Shown piece after piece: positions 63,186 to 64,000 of a DNA stretch of 64,000 nucleotides. Within the stretch, counting starts at the first letter, position 1; every line of letters starts with the position of its first letter. The stretch covers positions 39,737-103,736 of the forward strand of contig NZ_JAFKCZ010000017.1 in assembly GCF_017255185.1 (NCBI RefSeq), given 5' to 3'. This stretch comes from Parahaliea mediterranea. GTDB taxonomy: Bacteria; Pseudomonadota; Gammaproteobacteria; Pseudomonadales; Halieaceae. A program made the position numbers and the translations under genes. Under the pieces are notes generated by a model. The model saw only the letters and a list, made by a program, of their open reading frames with translations, made no database searches and was not told the DNA's origin.

Positions 63186-63478
63186 TCGACGTCATACTGC
63201 CCGCGCCCCTGCTGCGCCTGGCCCGGGTCGACAACCCGGTCAGCCTGGCACTGGAAGGCGAAGCCACCCAGCGCCACCTGCTGGACGCCCTGGAAGCCCG
63301 CTTCCCGGCCCTGCGCGGCACCACCCGCGACCGCCACAGCGGCCAGCGCCGCGCCTACGTGCGCTTCTTCGCCTGCAACCGCGACCTCTCCGACGCCTCT
63401 CCCGACGCTCCACTCCCCGAGGCCGTGGTCGACGGCCGCGAGCCATTCCTGGTGGTGGGGGCCTTGTCGGGCGGGTAG
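63182..63478 (+). CDS. MoaD/ThiS-family ubiquitin-like sulfur carrier
   Basis: A 98-residue ubiquitin-fold protein, longer than ThiS (~66) or MoaD (~81). It ends ALSGG, an intact C-terminal Gly-Gly suited for adenylation and thiocarboxylation or conjugation. [12 protein letters not shown] and the preceding RFFACNRDL are typical of the MoaD-like family. It shares 4 bases with the BNR gene and has no other molybdopterin genes nearby, so a molybdopterin role is not assured. The likely E1 is the divergent neighbour. Confidence 0.82.
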
Positions 63479-63815
63479 GGCGAGCGTGTACAGCGCTGCA
63501 AGCGGGTTTGTACCGGCTGGCTTTGCGGGCGAACTTACTTTCATATTATTAGTGGCATGAATAAACTGGCTGCGGGGGACGGCGTGTGCCGTGGTAGGGG
63601 AGCGGTGATACCTTTTCAGGGGGAGATGTTGGGGGGGGATACCTTTTGATTTTGGTTTTCTGGTTTTGGTGAAAATAATCTGTATGTTTTTCAGTGCCTT
63701 ACGGATACGCGAATTTGTGGCTCCGGCAAAAAAAGTATACCTTCTAATATATATTATGAGGCCGGAGGCCTCATTAAACAGACTGTTAAGTGACCAACAT
63801 AGTTCGAGGAATGCG
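63479..63815. other. AT-rich transition region with repeated ATACCTT and a hairpin
   Basis: Base composition drops sharply here. ATACCTT occurs three times (63608-63614, 63639-63645, 63737-63743), the first two in longer GATACCTTTT copies. An 8-bp hairpin ATGAGGCC/GGCCTCAT lies at 63756-63774. An 8-G run precedes the second copy. No convincing gene; it may be an island boundary or a regulatory region for the next ORF. Confidence 0.5.
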
Positions 63816-64000
63816 ATGTTAGTTTTACAAACTACTGAACTTGGAAAAATGTGGCATAGCTGGGTTCAAGCTACCTTTGAGCTTTATGGTCATTCGTGGG
63901 TTCATAATGTGCCAAGGACACTACTTGGACAGGAAAGCCCAGACAACTGGAAGCAAGTTCAGGAATCACTCAATGCAAAGGTTCGTTTGTATGAACTTAT
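63816..64000 (+). CDS. Unknown partial protein, low-GC, running off the window
   Basis: ATG 63816 follows CGAGGA with a 5-base spacer and opens a frame of at least 61 codons to the window end (MLVLQTTELGKMWHSW...). I do not recognise it. It has no signal peptide in this part and is Trp-rich. Codon use (TTA, ACT, GAA, CTT) differs clearly from the rest of the window, which suggests horizontal acquisition. It is incomplete at the 3' end. Confidence 0.6.
   Translation, partial: MLVLQTTELGKMWHSWVQATFELYGHSWVHNVPRTLLGQESPDNWKQVQESLNAKVRLYEL

Noticed and set aside
63785..63791. GTTAAGT resembling an integron attC right core site next to an ORF start
   Set aside because: No matching RYYYAAC left core or attC-like paired arms were found within the expected upstream distance.

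Overview
The window is dense, high-GC gammaproteobacterial chromosome that turns abruptly AT-richer in the last ~400 bases. The order truA-trpF-trpB-trpA-accD-folC-SPOR gene-cvpA-purF-metZ, the GlrK/YfhG/GlrR sensor cassette and the PrkA/YeaH/SpoVR trio point to the Pseudomonadales/Cellvibrionales side of the class. A marine Halieaceae-like organism is my best guess, but that rests on gene content and order only. I saw no tRNA, rRNA, CRISPR array, IS element or replication origin. Most genes overlap or nearly touch their operon neighbours.

Layout. 1-9.9 kb: housekeeping run (partial truA, trpFBA, accD, folC, SPOR-domain protein, cvpA, purF, metZ). 9.9-13.8 kb: MoxR ATPase, DUF58 and transglutaminase-like membrane protein as an overlapping trio. 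13.8-17.1 kb: sensor kinase, lipoprotein and sigma-54 activator of the GlrK/QseG/GlrR type. These are followed by a terminator, a good sigma-54 promoter candidate and an acyl-homoserine-lactone-synthase-like gene. 18.2-23.9 kb: a divergent GNAT/C39-peptidase-like protein, then arginine decarboxylase plus carboxynorspermidine synthase and decarboxylase (alternative spermidine route). 24-27 kb, minus strand: YCII protein, ECF42-like sigma factor, gamma-glutamylcyclotransferase-like protein and thioesterase. 27.5-32.2 kb: prkA-yeaH-spoVR. 32.3-37.3 kb: phospholipase-D lipoprotein, sodium:amino-acid symporter and YtcJ-like amidohydrolase. 37.3-44.7 kb, minus strand: a complete thiazole/pyrimidine thiamine operon (thiC, thiO, thiS, thiG, thiD-thiE fusion, thiF) behind a TPP riboswitch, with an SDR gene at its end. 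44.7-46.6 kb: two small unknowns and a zinc alcohol dehydrogenase. 46.9-56.6 kb: a 1563-residue secreted kelch/Ig/DNRLRE protein, a lipoprotein metalloprotease, an M48 protease and a YjgN-like membrane protein. 56.7-60.8 kb: hemN and a PAS-GGDEF-EAL protein. 60.8-63.5 kb: a MoeB-like E1/rhodanese protein divergent from a BNR beta-propeller gene that overlaps a MoaD-like gene ending in Gly-Gly.

The most promising leads are three. First, the E1-rhodanese / BNR propeller / Gly-Gly carrier cluster at 60.8-63.5 kb. Second, the sigma-54 promoter linking GlrR to the autoinducer-synthase-like gene. Third, the low-GC right edge, which starts a gene I do not recognise.
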